From DATAFT01 sp035544635 (GTDB taxonomy: Bacteria; Acidobacteriota; Thermoanaerobaculia; Multivoradales; Multivoraceae), in the NCBI GenBank assembly GCA_035544635.1, contig DATKDQ010000086.1, forward strand, positions 1 to 17,011: 17,011 nucleotides of DNA, read 5' to 3'. The first letter of the stretch is position 1. Each line of letters starts with the position of its first letter. The notes below the pieces were generated by a model that saw nothing but the letters and a program-made list of their open reading frames with translations, did not search any database and was not told the origin of the DNA. Below are positions 1-6,803 of the stretch, piece by piece. A program made the translations under genes and the position numbers.

Positions 1-2319
1 GAGGGCCTTCACCTTGTCGGGGTGCTCGTCCGCCAGGTTCGTCACGTTGATCGGGTCCGCGGCGTGATCGTAGAGCTCGAACTCGAGCACGTCCGGAGGC
101 GGCTCGACGTTGTGGATCAGCTTCCAGCCGCCGGAGATGATCGAGTACGAGGCGTAGCCTCCGGGCTCCCGCGCCGCAACGTACGGCTTCTCGGTGATCG
201 CCGGCTTGCGGCGCCAGCCGTTCGCCGCCGCCACGGACTCCTGGCCGCCGGCGCCGAACCACGGCAGCAGGCTCTGCCCCTGCGCCGCCTCCGGCACCGG
301 AAGCCCGGCCAGCTCGAGCACCGTGGGCATGAAGTCGAGGTTCTGCACCGTCGCCGGGATGCGCACGCCCGCGGGAACGAACGAAGGCCCCCAGAAGAAC
401 ATCGGCACCCGGTTGAGCTCGCCGTAGACGGAGTGGCCGTGAAAGTGCTGATCGTGATCCAGGAACTCGGTGCCGTGATCGCTGGTGAACGCGAGCACCA
501 CGCGGTCGGCGAGCCCGAGCGTCTCGAGCCGCTCGATCACGCGCGCGATCTCGGCGTCGGTCGCCTCGATCAGGGCGTCGTAGGCGTCGTGCTCGTAGCG
601 GACGTACTGCTCGGGATCGACGCCGACCTCCACCAGGTTGTCGCGCGTCGGCATGATGAACTGGCGCATCAGCGGATTGGCGATCACCGGCTGCACCTTC
701 TGCTGCATCTCGCGGTACCGCTCGGGGGCCGCCGCATCGGCCCACCTGCGCGCGAACGGAGGCGGCGCGAAGTACGGGCTGTGCGGATCTTCGACGTGGA
801 GGACCGCGAAGAAGGGCAGGTCGCGATGGCGCTCGAGCCAGGGCAGGAGCCGGTCGACGAAGCCGCGAGCCGCCTTGTCCTCGACGGTGCCTCCCGTCGA
901 GACGTCCAGGCGCGTCTCCTGGAACTGCTCGTAGCCCTGGTGCAGGTTGGTCATCTTGCCGGTGAAGGGGATCGCCGAGAAGCCGAAGGTGGCGTAGCCC
1001 GCCTCGCGGAACACCTCGGCCATGGTGATCGCCGAGGCCGGCAGCAGATCCGGTATCTCCTTCACGGTGTGAGAGGTGGGATACAGCGAGGTGAGGATCG
1101 ACGGCACCGACACCTTGGTCCACGCCGCCTGGGCGATGGCATCCTCGGCGACGACTCCCTCGGACGCGAGACGGGAGAGCAGCGGCGCGGTCTCGCGCTG
1201 GTAGCCCCAGGGCGCGAGGTGGTCGCTTCGCAGCGTGTCGATGAGCACCACGATCACTCCCTGTGGCCGGTCGTTCCGGCGGTCCGGCGCGACCCGCGAG
1301 CGCACCACCGGCGAGCCCCACAGACCGATCGCTCCCGGCTCGGCGGCGTCGATGCGCAGGGAGATCCTCGCCGGCTTGCCGGCCAGCCCCGCCAGGTCGA
1401 GCCGGACGTCGTCCCAGCGATGCGAGGTGGTCACGGTGCGCCGCAGCGAACGAAGATCTCCGGCGCCGGCGCCGCCGCCGGTGGACACCCGCACCTCGAA
1501 GGTGACGGCGCCCGGCGCCAGCGTGCCCACCGCGAGATCGAAGACCGGGTCCCGGGGCAGGGTGACGTCGAACCGCAGCTCCTCTGGACTGCGCGCGACC
1601 AGGGTCTCCCGGAACAGACCGCCGAGCCCCTGCCACGAGAGTCCGGCTGGAACCGAGGCCAGGTGCTCGCGCTCGAAGACGAGGCGCACCGACTCGATCG
1701 CGAACTCCACGCCGGGAGCGTCGACCGGCTTGAGCAGCAGACGCCGCACCGCGGCGGCCCGCATCGGCGTGACCGGCCGCAGCGAGTAGAGCTGCGCGTC
1801 GTCGCCCGGGACGATCGGGCTGGTGAGCGGGAAGGCGAACGGGTTGCCGGGAGCCATCAGCGGCGGCAGGAAGATCTGCTCGGCGTTGCTCAAGCCCGCG
1901 GCGACGCGGCCGCCGCCGCTCGCCCGCAACCGGACCTCGATCGAATGGATGGAGTCGTCGCGCTGCTCGGGAGCCGGGCTCCACTCCAGACCGAGGATCG
2001 GGACCGGCGCCTCGCTGCGGCCGACCAGCGCGCCGCCGGCGACGCGCAGGCCCGCGACGCCGGCGAGCGCCTTCCAGCCGCCGGTGCCGGCAGCAAGCTC
2101 GGGCGCGCCGAAGACCCACTCGGTTCGCGGCGGCGAGCCGGCGTCTCCCGCGGTACCCGCGACCGACGCCGGGTCGAAGTGGTCGACCAGGCGCACCGGC
2201 TCCCGGCCGCCCGCCTCCGAGCCCGCGCAGGTCCAGAGCAGGCACGCGGCCGCCGCCACCACGACCGCACACCGCGCCGCTGGTCCCCGTGTCCGGTCCT
2301 TCGATTGACGCCGCATCAT
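1..2319 (-). CDS. Sulfatase/alkaline-phosphatase superfamily hydrolase, exported, C-terminus cut by window edge
   Basis: The reading frame is open from an ATG at 2319 to the left edge, giving 773 residues with no stop. The start has a good ribosome site (AAGGAG, 7 nt spacing). The N-terminus is basic, followed by a hydrophobic stretch ending in LLWTC (about residues 27-31), an imperfect lipobox, so it is probably an exported lipoprotein. Residues ~35-345 form a beta-rich region without a recognised motif. The sulfatase fold starts near residue 354: GVIVVLIDTLRSDH carries metal ligand D361, and SDHGTEF carries the later D614/H615 metal pair. The nucleophile motif reads S404-V-P-S-I rather than C-x-P-S-R. 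There is therefore no cysteine for formylglycine formation, and the usual Arg is missing. It may be a Ser/Thr-type phosphatase or phosphotransferase-like member rather than a classical sulfatase. Substrate unknown. It is last in the minus-strand gene run visible here and has its own candidate promoter upstream. Confidence 0.88.
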   Translation of the reverse strand, partial: MMRRQSKDRTRGPAARCAVVVAAAACLLWTCAGSEAGGREPVRLVDHFDPASVAGTAGDAGSPPRTEWVFGAPELAAGTGGWKALAGVAGLRVAGGALVGRSEAPVPILGLEWSPAPEQRDDSIHSIEVRLRASGGGRVAAGLSNAEQIFLPPLMAPGNPFAFPLTSPIVPGDDAQLYSLRPVTPMRAAAVRRLLLKPVDAPGVEFAIESVRLVFEREHLASVPAGLSWQGLGGLFRETLVARSPEELRFDVTLPRDPVFDLAVGTLAPGAVTFEVRVSTGGGAGAGDLRSLRRTVTTSHRWDDVRLDLAGLAGKPARISLRIDAAEPGAIGLWGSPVVRSRVAPDRRNDRPQGVIVVLIDTLRSDHLAPWGYQRETAPLLSRLASEGVVAEDAIAQAAWTKVSVPSILTSLYPTSHTVKEIPDLLPASAITMAEVFREAGYATFGFSAIPFTGKMTNLHQGYEQFQETRLDVSTGGTVEDKAARGFVDRLLPWLERHRDLPFFAVLHVEDPHSPYFAPPPFARRWADAAAPERYREMQQKVQPVIANPLMRQFIMPTRDNLVEVGVDPEQYVRYEHDAYDALIEATDAEIARVIERLETLGLADRVVLAFTSDHGTEFLDHDQHFHGHSVYGELNRVPMFFWGPSFVPAGVRIPATVQNLDFMPTVLELAGLPVPEAAQGQSLLPWFGAGGQESVAAANGWRRKPAITEKPYVAAREPGGYASYSIISGGWKLIHNVEPPPDVLEFELYDHAADPINVTNLADEHPDKVKAL

Positions 2320-2420
2320 CAGATCGCTCCTTCCTCTCGCCGGTCGGTCGAGGATCCGGCCGACGCCCACCCACGGGTTCCCGGTGCGGCGGGTCTCGAT
2401 CTGCCGCCGAACGGGACCGC

Positions 2421-2449
2421 ACTATACGGCGCCCCGCGCGCCCGCCAAA
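2421..2449 (-). promoter_or_regulatory. Candidate sigma-70-type promoter of the sulfatase gene
   Basis: In the 178-bp gap between the monooxygenase stop and the sulfatase start, the minus strand carries TTTGGC at 2449-2444, a 17-nt spacer, and TATAGT at 2426-2421. The -10 box matches the consensus in five of six positions; the -35 is weak. Transcription would begin about 95 nt upstream of the ATG at 2319. The rest of the gap shows no terminator hairpin with a T-run. Seen in sequence; promoter function is inferred. Confidence 0.4.
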
Positions 2450-2497
2450 GCCCGCGCCATGGCTGCCCCGAACGGAACCGAGCCAGCACCCGAGCGT

Positions 2498-3676
2498 TCA
2501 ACCGCCGGCGATCCCCGACGTCCGCGGCAGCACGTCGACCCAGAAGCGCTCGATCGACTCGAGCAGCGCGCGATGGGGCACCAGGCCGTTGTAGATCCAG
2601 CAGAAGATCCAGCGCACGGGAAGCCGGGCGCGCAGGGCGTCGAGCTGGCGGCACACGGTGTCGGGGCTTCCCACCAGCGCCAGGCCGTCGCGGAAGAGGT
2701 CCGCCTGCTCGCCGGTCTCGGGATCGATCATGCCGCGCGCGAAGCCGAAGGGCTCGAACCAGGCCGCTCCGCAGAACGCCCCGCTCGAGCGCCAGAGCGC
2801 GTACGCCTCGTCGTCGGTCGGCGCGATGACCAGGTCGCGCAGCACGCCCACCCCGTCGCCGAGCGGCCGTCCCGACACCTCGGCGTAGACCTCGAACAGC
2901 CGCCGCTCGAGCCGCGGATGGAGCGGCGGCAGGATCGCCGTCACTCCCTCCTGTGCGCACCAGCGGATGCTCCGCTCCGACGACGCGAAGGGCTGGAACA
3001 CCGGCGGATGCGGCTTCTGGACCGGCTTCGGCACCACCGCGACCCGGCGCAGCACCCCGTCCTCGACGCCGCCTCCCCAGCTCCGGGTGGCCTCGAGCTC
3101 CCACCGCGTCTCGCCCGGCGGGATCCGCCAGTAGCGGCCCTGGTACTCGAGGAAGTCCTCGGTCCAGGCCCGCTTGACGATCCGGAAACACTCCTCGAAC
3201 GCCTCGCGATTGGCGGCGTCGATGGCATCGTGCTGGTGCGGCAGCGCGCCGTGGATCCCGTGAGTCTGCTGCGCCATGACGTCGACCCAGCGCCGCTGGT
3301 AGCCGCGCGCGAAACCGGCGTTGGCGCGGCCGCCGGTCATGTGGTCGAGCATCGCGATGTCCTCGGCGACGCGGATCGGGTTCGACGCCGGCAGCACGAT
3401 CCCGAGCTGACCCACCCGGATGCGCCGGGTCTGCATGCCGACGAAGAGATCGAGCAGCACCGGGTTGTTGGAGAGCTCGAAGCCCTCGACGTGGAAGTGG
3501 TGCTCGGTGAAGCTGATCGAGTCGTAGCCCAGGTCGTCGGCGAGGCGGGCCTGCTCGCCCACCTCGGCGAGCATCTGCTGGTAGAGATCGGGGCGCAGCC
3601 CGGCGCAGCCGCGCTCGATGTCCGGGCGGCTCCCGGCGCTGGGAAGGTAGAACAGCGAGGCGCGCATGGCGGTCAT
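2498..3676 (-). CDS. LLM-class flavin-dependent oxidoreductase (luciferase-like monooxygenase)
   Basis: The 392-residue protein has the TIM-barrel signature of bacterial luciferase-like monooxygenases. It shows TEHHF at residues 57-61, matching the active-site EHHF of the alkanal-monooxygenase-type subgroup, then LGIVLPASNPIRVAEDIAMLD around 91-111 and the SGGR-like TGGRANAGFARGY at ~114-126. A late VGSPDTVCRQLDAL segment resembles the family's C-terminal GTPEEV motif. Such enzymes use reduced FMN or F420 with an organic substrate that the sequence does not reveal. The protein is cytoplasmic; no signal peptide is seen. The start at 3676 overlaps the stop of the upstream spermidine-synthase-like gene as ATGA, implying translational coupling and a two-gene operon. 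An alternative ATG lies three codons downstream. Family assignment is firm; substrate is unknown. Confidence 0.92.
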   Translation of the reverse strand: MTAMRASLFYLPSAGSRPDIERGCAGLRPDLYQQMLAEVGEQARLADDLGYDSISFTEHHFHVEGFELSNNPVLLDLFVGMQTRRIRVGQLGIVLPASNPIRVAEDIAMLDHMTGGRANAGFARGYQRRWVDVMAQQTHGIHGALPHQHDAIDAANREAFEECFRIVKRAWTEDFLEYQGRYWRIPPGETRWELEATRSWGGGVEDGVLRRVAVVPKPVQKPHPPVFQPFASSERSIRWCAQEGVTAILPPLHPRLERRLFEVYAEVSGRPLGDGVGVLRDLVIAPTDDEAYALWRSSGAFCGAAWFEPFGFARGMIDPETGEQADLFRDGLALVGSPDTVCRQLDALRARLPVRWIFCWIYNGLVPHRALLESIERFWVDVLPRTSGIAGG

Positions 3677-4638
3677 CGCCGCGGATCGAAGAGGCCCATC
3701 ATCTCGGTGAACGACAGCACGTCACCGAAGCGCCGGTCGAGGGCCGCGGCGCGCGCGCGCAGCTCCGAGACCTCGACGCGTCGCGGGTCGCGGGTGGCGA
3801 TCGCCACCCAGTTCAGCTCGCCCTTCACCCGGAAGACGAACACCTGCGGGAAGACCTGGCGGAGCCGGTTGACGTCGGCGGCGCGCTCCGGATGCGGCAG
3901 CAGGTTGAAGGCGGCCACGCCGCCGGGGGTCAGGCGATCTCGCATCGCGGCGTAGAACGGAGCGGCCTTGATGCGCAGGTGAGCGCCCGCCGCGTCGGTC
4001 TCCTCGGAAGGACGCAGGAAGACGTCCATGAAGATCATGTCGTAGAGCCCCGGCGCTTGTCGAACGAAGTCGTAGCCGTCCGCCGCCATCAGGCGCACCG
4101 TCTCGCTCGGGCGGGTGCCGAAGTAGCGCTGCGCGACGTCGACGATCACCGGGTCGATGTCGATGGCGTCGACTAGGACCGATGCGTCGCGCTCCTGGAG
4201 GAAGCGCACCATGGCGCCGCCGCCCAGACCGACGATGAGCACGCGCTCCGGCTCGGGAACGAACAGGTAGCTGGCGAAAAGCCCGCGGGCGTAGCCGAGC
4301 AGCAGCCGTTCGGGTCGCGCGAGATGGACGCGCGTCTGCAGCATGAGGTCGCCGCCCTCGCGCACGAAGTACATGGCGCGCATCGCGCCGGCGTCGCGCA
4401 GGACCACCCGGGAGTACTCGGTGGCGAGCTCGACCCCGCCCGGCGGGATGCGCTCGACGCCGTAGCGCTCGGCGGTTTCGGCAGCGCGCGCCTCGTCGCG
4501 CTCGCGCGCTGCGAGCCGGGGCTCGGCGGTCGGCGGGAAGTCGCCGCAGGCGAGGAGGAGGCAGAGGGTCAGGGAGAGCGCCGGCCACGCGTGGAGAGCC
4601 CGCCGTCCGTCGAGCCAGCCGGCCGGAAATGTGCTCAT
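3673..4638 (-). CDS. Spermidine-synthase-like methyltransferase-fold lipoprotein
   Basis: The 321-residue protein begins with a lipoprotein signal: Arg12-Arg13, a hydrophobic core, and lipobox LLAC with Cys31. The mature part resembles polyamine (aminopropyl)transferase domains. It has VLIVGLGGGAMVRFL (about 133-147) as the nucleotide/decarboxy-SAM binding glycine loop, VDAIDIDPVIVDVAQRYF (~156-173) with acidic D160/D162, MAADGYDFV (~184-192) and YDMIFMDVF (~199-207). In true spermidine synthases the last motif continues to a DP pair (D-x-x-D-P). Here it reads DVFLRPSEE, so the catalytic second Asp is not apparent and aminopropyl transfer is doubtful. A membrane-anchored, extracytoplasmic protein of this family is odd, since its nucleotide substrate is cytoplasmic. 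The gene is coupled to the following monooxygenase by a 4-base overlap. No Shine-Dalgarno is visible before the ATG. Confidence 0.82.
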   Translation of the reverse strand: MSTFPAGWLDGRRALHAWPALSLTLCLLLACGDFPPTAEPRLAARERDEARAAETAERYGVERIPPGGVELATEYSRVVLRDAGAMRAMYFVREGGDLMLQTRVHLARPERLLLGYARGLFASYLFVPEPERVLIVGLGGGAMVRFLQERDASVLVDAIDIDPVIVDVAQRYFGTRPSETVRLMAADGYDFVRQAPGLYDMIFMDVFLRPSEETDAAGAHLRIKAAPFYAAMRDRLTPGGVAAFNLLPHPERAADVNRLRQVFPQVFVFRVKGELNWVAIATRDPRRVEVSELRARAAALDRRFGDVLSFTEMMGLFDPRR

Positions 4639-4659
4639 AACGCGGCGCGCAGACTAGCA

Positions 4660-4700
4660 CGCGCCGGTGCCGGCTTCGCCTGCCTCCACCGGCCGGCGCG
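4660..4700. other. GC-rich inverted repeat between bolA and the spermidine-synthase-like gene
   Basis: CGCGCCGG (4660-4667) and CCGGCGCG (4693-4700) are perfect complements, with an inner CCGGTG/CACCGG pair that can form an alternative stem. It lies in the 123-bp gap after the bolA stop. There is no T-run on either side, so it is not a textbook intrinsic terminator. It might attenuate bolA read-through. Confidence 0.35.
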
Positions 4701-4761
4701 CCCTGGTGGCTGCGACCGCCCGCTCCTTAAGACAGCGCTCTCGAAAGCGATCGCGAGGGGT

Positions 4762-5091
4762 TCAGCTCGAGGGCGTGGAGCCGTCTCCACCCAGGCAGGG
4801 GGGTGAGACCTGGACGGCACCGCCGCGGCGTGCCCACTCCTCCGGAGTGAGGGCCTCGAGCGCGAGCGCGTGCACCTGCCCGGCGAGCTCGGCGGCCAAG
4901 ACGCGGTTCACGACGCGATGTCGCTCGACCAGCCGCTGCCCGGAGAAGGACCGGGCGACCACACGAAGCCGGAAGTGAGACTCCGAGCCCGCCGGCACGG
5001 CGTGGCGGTCGCTCTCGTTCAGCACCTCGAGATGCACGGGGTCGAGTGCCTCGCGCAGCTTCGCTTCGATGGCGGCCGCGATGCTGCTCAC
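4762..5091 (-). CDS. bolA: BolA family protein
   Basis: The 109-residue protein matches BolA throughout. It has IEAKLREALDPVHLEVLNES at the N-terminus (residues 8-27), then the HFRLRVVARSFSGQRLVERHR core (~39-59) and the RVL..ELAGQVHALALEALTPEEW segment (~63-85) holding the conserved histidine used with monothiol glutaredoxins for Fe-S cluster binding. The tail SPPCLGG contains a Cys and is common in longer BolA proteins. BolA-type proteins act in the cytoplasm in iron-sulfur trafficking and stress responses. The start is GTG at 5091. The only nearby ATG (5099) runs into a stop after three codons. There is no ribosome site, and a TACAAT -10-like box lies just upstream, which would suit a leaderless message. 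No glutaredoxin gene is in the window. Confidence 0.9.
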   Translation of the reverse strand: MSSIAAAIEAKLREALDPVHLEVLNESDRHAVPAGSESHFRLRVVARSFSGQRLVERHRVVNRVLAAELAGQVHALALEALTPEEWARRGGAVQVSPPCLGGDGSTPSS

Positions 5092-5097
5092 GAGCCC

Positions 5098-5103
5098 ATT
5101 GTA
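5098..5103 (-). promoter_or_regulatory. Candidate -10 box for bolA (possible leaderless transcript)
   Basis: TACAAT on the minus strand (five of six to TATAAT) ends 6 nt before the GTG start of bolA, so a transcript starting ~7 nt downstream would begin at or next to the start codon. No convincing -35 is seen. It sits in the 99-bp gap between the response regulator stop and bolA. Confidence 0.25.
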
Positions 5104-5190
5104 GCGACTCTCGCCAACCAGTGCGTCACGACAGCGGGCGTGGCGACGTGGGCGGGAGCGCGCGGCCGCGTCTCCCGAGGTCGGCCTTGC

Positions 5191-6576
5191 TCAGGACTCT
5201 CGGTACGACTTGAGCCGGTTGTAGAGCGTCTTCAGGCTCACGCCGAGCACGTCGGCGGCTCGCTTCTTGTTGCCGCCGACCTCGTCCAGCGTGGCGAGGA
5301 TGAGGCGCCGCTCTGCCTCTGCGATCGACATGCCGACGTGCAACTCGAGGGCATCCGTCGCGCCGTTCCTGGCGGGCCGGTCGCCGGTGATCTCCGGAGG
5401 CAGCGACGCCGGGAGGATGACGCCGTCGGAGAGGATGAAGGCGCGCTGCATCACGTTGCGGAGCTCGCGCACGTTTCCCGGCCACGGGTACAGGCGCAGG
5501 ACGTCGAGCGCCTTGCGGGAGAGCCGCACCTCCCTCCCCTCCTGCTTCGACAGCTCGTCGAGGAGGTGCGAGGCGAGCAGCTCGAGATCGGCGTCGCGCT
5601 CGCGCAGCGGGGGCATCCTGATCGGGAACACGTTGAGCCGATAGAACAGGTCTTCGCGCAGGTCGCCGGCCTCGACCGCCTGCTCGGGCTCCCGGTTCGA
5701 GGCCGCTACGATGCGCACGTCGACGCCGATCTGGGCCGACCCGCCCACCCGCTGGAGCGTCCCGGACTCGAGCACGCGGAGCAGCTTGACCTGGAGCTCG
5801 GGTGGCATCTCGGCGATCTCGTCGAGCAGCAGCGTGCCGCCGTCGGCCTGCTCGAAGAACCCCTGGTGCCGGCGCGTGGCGCCGGTGAACGCTCCCTTCT
5901 CGTGGCCGAACAGCTCGCTCTCGATGAGGCTCGACGCCACCGCGCCGCAGTTCACGGCCACGAAGGGCTTGGCACGCCGGCGGCTCAGTGCATGGATGGT
6001 CGCGGCCGCCAGCTCCTTGCCAGTCCCGCTCTCCCCGGTGAGCAGAATCGAGGCGTCGCTGGGCGCCACCTTCTCGATCAGGTCGTAAACGCGCTGCATC
6101 GCCGTCGAGGTGCCGACCATCGCCCCGAATCGCCCGAGCTGGCGCAGCTCGTGCCTGAGCGCGAACACCTCCTCGCGCAGAGCGCGCGTGCGACTCAGGT
6201 TGGCGAGCAGGGTCTTCAGCCGGCCTTCGTCGACCGGCTTGACCAGGTAGTCGTAGGCCCCCAGGCGCAGGGCCTCGACCGCGGTGTCCACCGAGGCGTT
6301 GCCGGTCACCAGGATGACCTCGGTGTCCGGCTCGTCGCGGAGCTGCTCGAGGATCTCCAGACCCTTGCCGTCGGGCAGCACGACGTCGCAGAGCACCACC
6401 ACCGGTCGGGTGCGCTCGAGCTCGCGGCGCGCCTCGGTCACCGTCGCTGCGCGGCGCACCGCGAAGCCCTCGGTCTCGACCAGCGTGGAGAGGGCACGCA
6501 GAGTCAGTGGATCGTCCTCGATGACGAGCGCTTCGGCCCGGCCGCCTCCGTCCTCCTGGTCACGCACGGTCGTCAT
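5191..6576 (-). CDS. NtrC-family sigma-54-dependent response regulator
   Basis: With the start at 6576 the protein has 461 residues. This ATG follows AAGGAG by 4 nt and is preferred over an upstream ATG at 6648. Domain 1 (~15-130) is a receiver with acidic pocket E20/D21/D22, phosphoacceptor D64 (VVLCDVVLPDG), T91 and K113. Domain 2 (~153-390) is an AAA+ sigma-54 activator. It has Walker A GESGTGKE at 181-188, the sigma-54 contact loop GAFTGA at 228-233, Walker B GGTLLLDE at 246-253, and WPGNVREL at 365-372. Domain 3 (~417-460) is a Fis-type helix-turn-helix (NKKRAADVLGVSLKTLYNRLK). All catalytic residues are intact, so it should activate sigma-54 promoters when phosphorylated. The histidine kinase gene lies directly upstream on the same strand, making them a likely cognate pair. 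Target genes are not evident, though a sigma-54-like site lies in its own upstream region. Confidence 0.96.
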   Translation of the reverse strand: MTTVRDQEDGGGRAEALVIEDDPLTLRALSTLVETEGFAVRRAATVTEARRELERTRPVVVLCDVVLPDGKGLEILEQLRDEPDTEVILVTGNASVDTAVEALRLGAYDYLVKPVDEGRLKTLLANLSRTRALREEVFALRHELRQLGRFGAMVGTSTAMQRVYDLIEKVAPSDASILLTGESGTGKELAAATIHALSRRRAKPFVAVNCGAVASSLIESELFGHEKGAFTGATRRHQGFFEQADGGTLLLDEIAEMPPELQVKLLRVLESGTLQRVGGSAQIGVDVRIVAASNREPEQAVEAGDLREDLFYRLNVFPIRMPPLRERDADLELLASHLLDELSKQEGREVRLSRKALDVLRLYPWPGNVRELRNVMQRAFILSDGVILPASLPPEITGDRPARNGATDALELHVGMSIAEAERRLILATLDEVGGNKKRAADVLGVSLKTLYNRLKSYRES

Positions 6577-6721
6577 CCATCTCCTTCCCGCCCGCGGTCG
6601 TGCGACACCCCCGTCTCGCTGAGCGGCGCGCGTCTCTCGTCCTGTCAACGATGCGCCAACCCCCGTCCCCTTGACTCATCTGTAAGGACTCCTGGGGGGC
6701 AAGACTTCTAGTGTACGGATT

Positions 6722-6737
6722 ACCAAGACTAATACCA
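6722..6737 (-). promoter_or_regulatory. Weak sigma-54 (-24/-12)-like site upstream of the response regulator
   Basis: The minus strand reads TGGTAT-T-AGTC-TTGGT, close to the sigma-54 consensus TGGYRYR-N4-TTGCW. The GG at -24 and the TTG are present with correct spacing, but the expected C at -12 is G. It lies about 145 nt upstream of the response regulator start in a locally AT-richer stretch (about 6680-6760). The regulator is itself a sigma-54 activator, so autoregulation is conceivable. The -12 mismatch keeps confidence low. Confidence 0.25.
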
Positions 6738-6761
6738 CCAAGGATTTACAGGCGATAGGGT

Positions 6762-6782
6762 GACTCCCCTAGGGGTGGAGTC
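6762..6782. promoter_or_regulatory. Inverted repeat around palindrome CCCCTAGGGG
   Basis: GACTCC (6762-6767) and GGAGTC (6777-6782) are perfect complements and overlap the 10-bp perfect palindrome CCCCTAGGGG (6766-6775). The repeat lies just downstream of the kinase stop and upstream of the regulator. A related unpaired half, GGACTCCTGGGG, recurs at about 6687-6698. No T-run follows on the minus strand, so an operator or enhancer site is at least as likely as a terminator. The 227-bp kinase-regulator gap contains nothing else I recognise. Confidence 0.4.
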
Positions 6783-6803
6783 GGGCCGCAGCGCGCGGCG
6801 GGG

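Noticed and set aside
22..2829. Very long plus-strand open frame (935 codons) opposite the sulfatase gene
   Set aside because: It is the antisense shadow of the sulfatase and monooxygenase genes. It is arginine-rich with no recognisable domain, as expected of an antisense frame in high-GC DNA.
4776..4791. Perfect 6-bp hairpin GTGGAG/CTCCAC near the 3' end of bolA as a terminator
   Set aside because: It lies within the coding sequence before the stop and has no T-run on either strand.
4635..4820. Minus-strand 61-codon frame between bolA and the spermidine-synthase-like gene
   Set aside because: Pro/Arg/Ala-rich with no domain; overlaps the end of bolA out of frame, and no ribosome site was identified.
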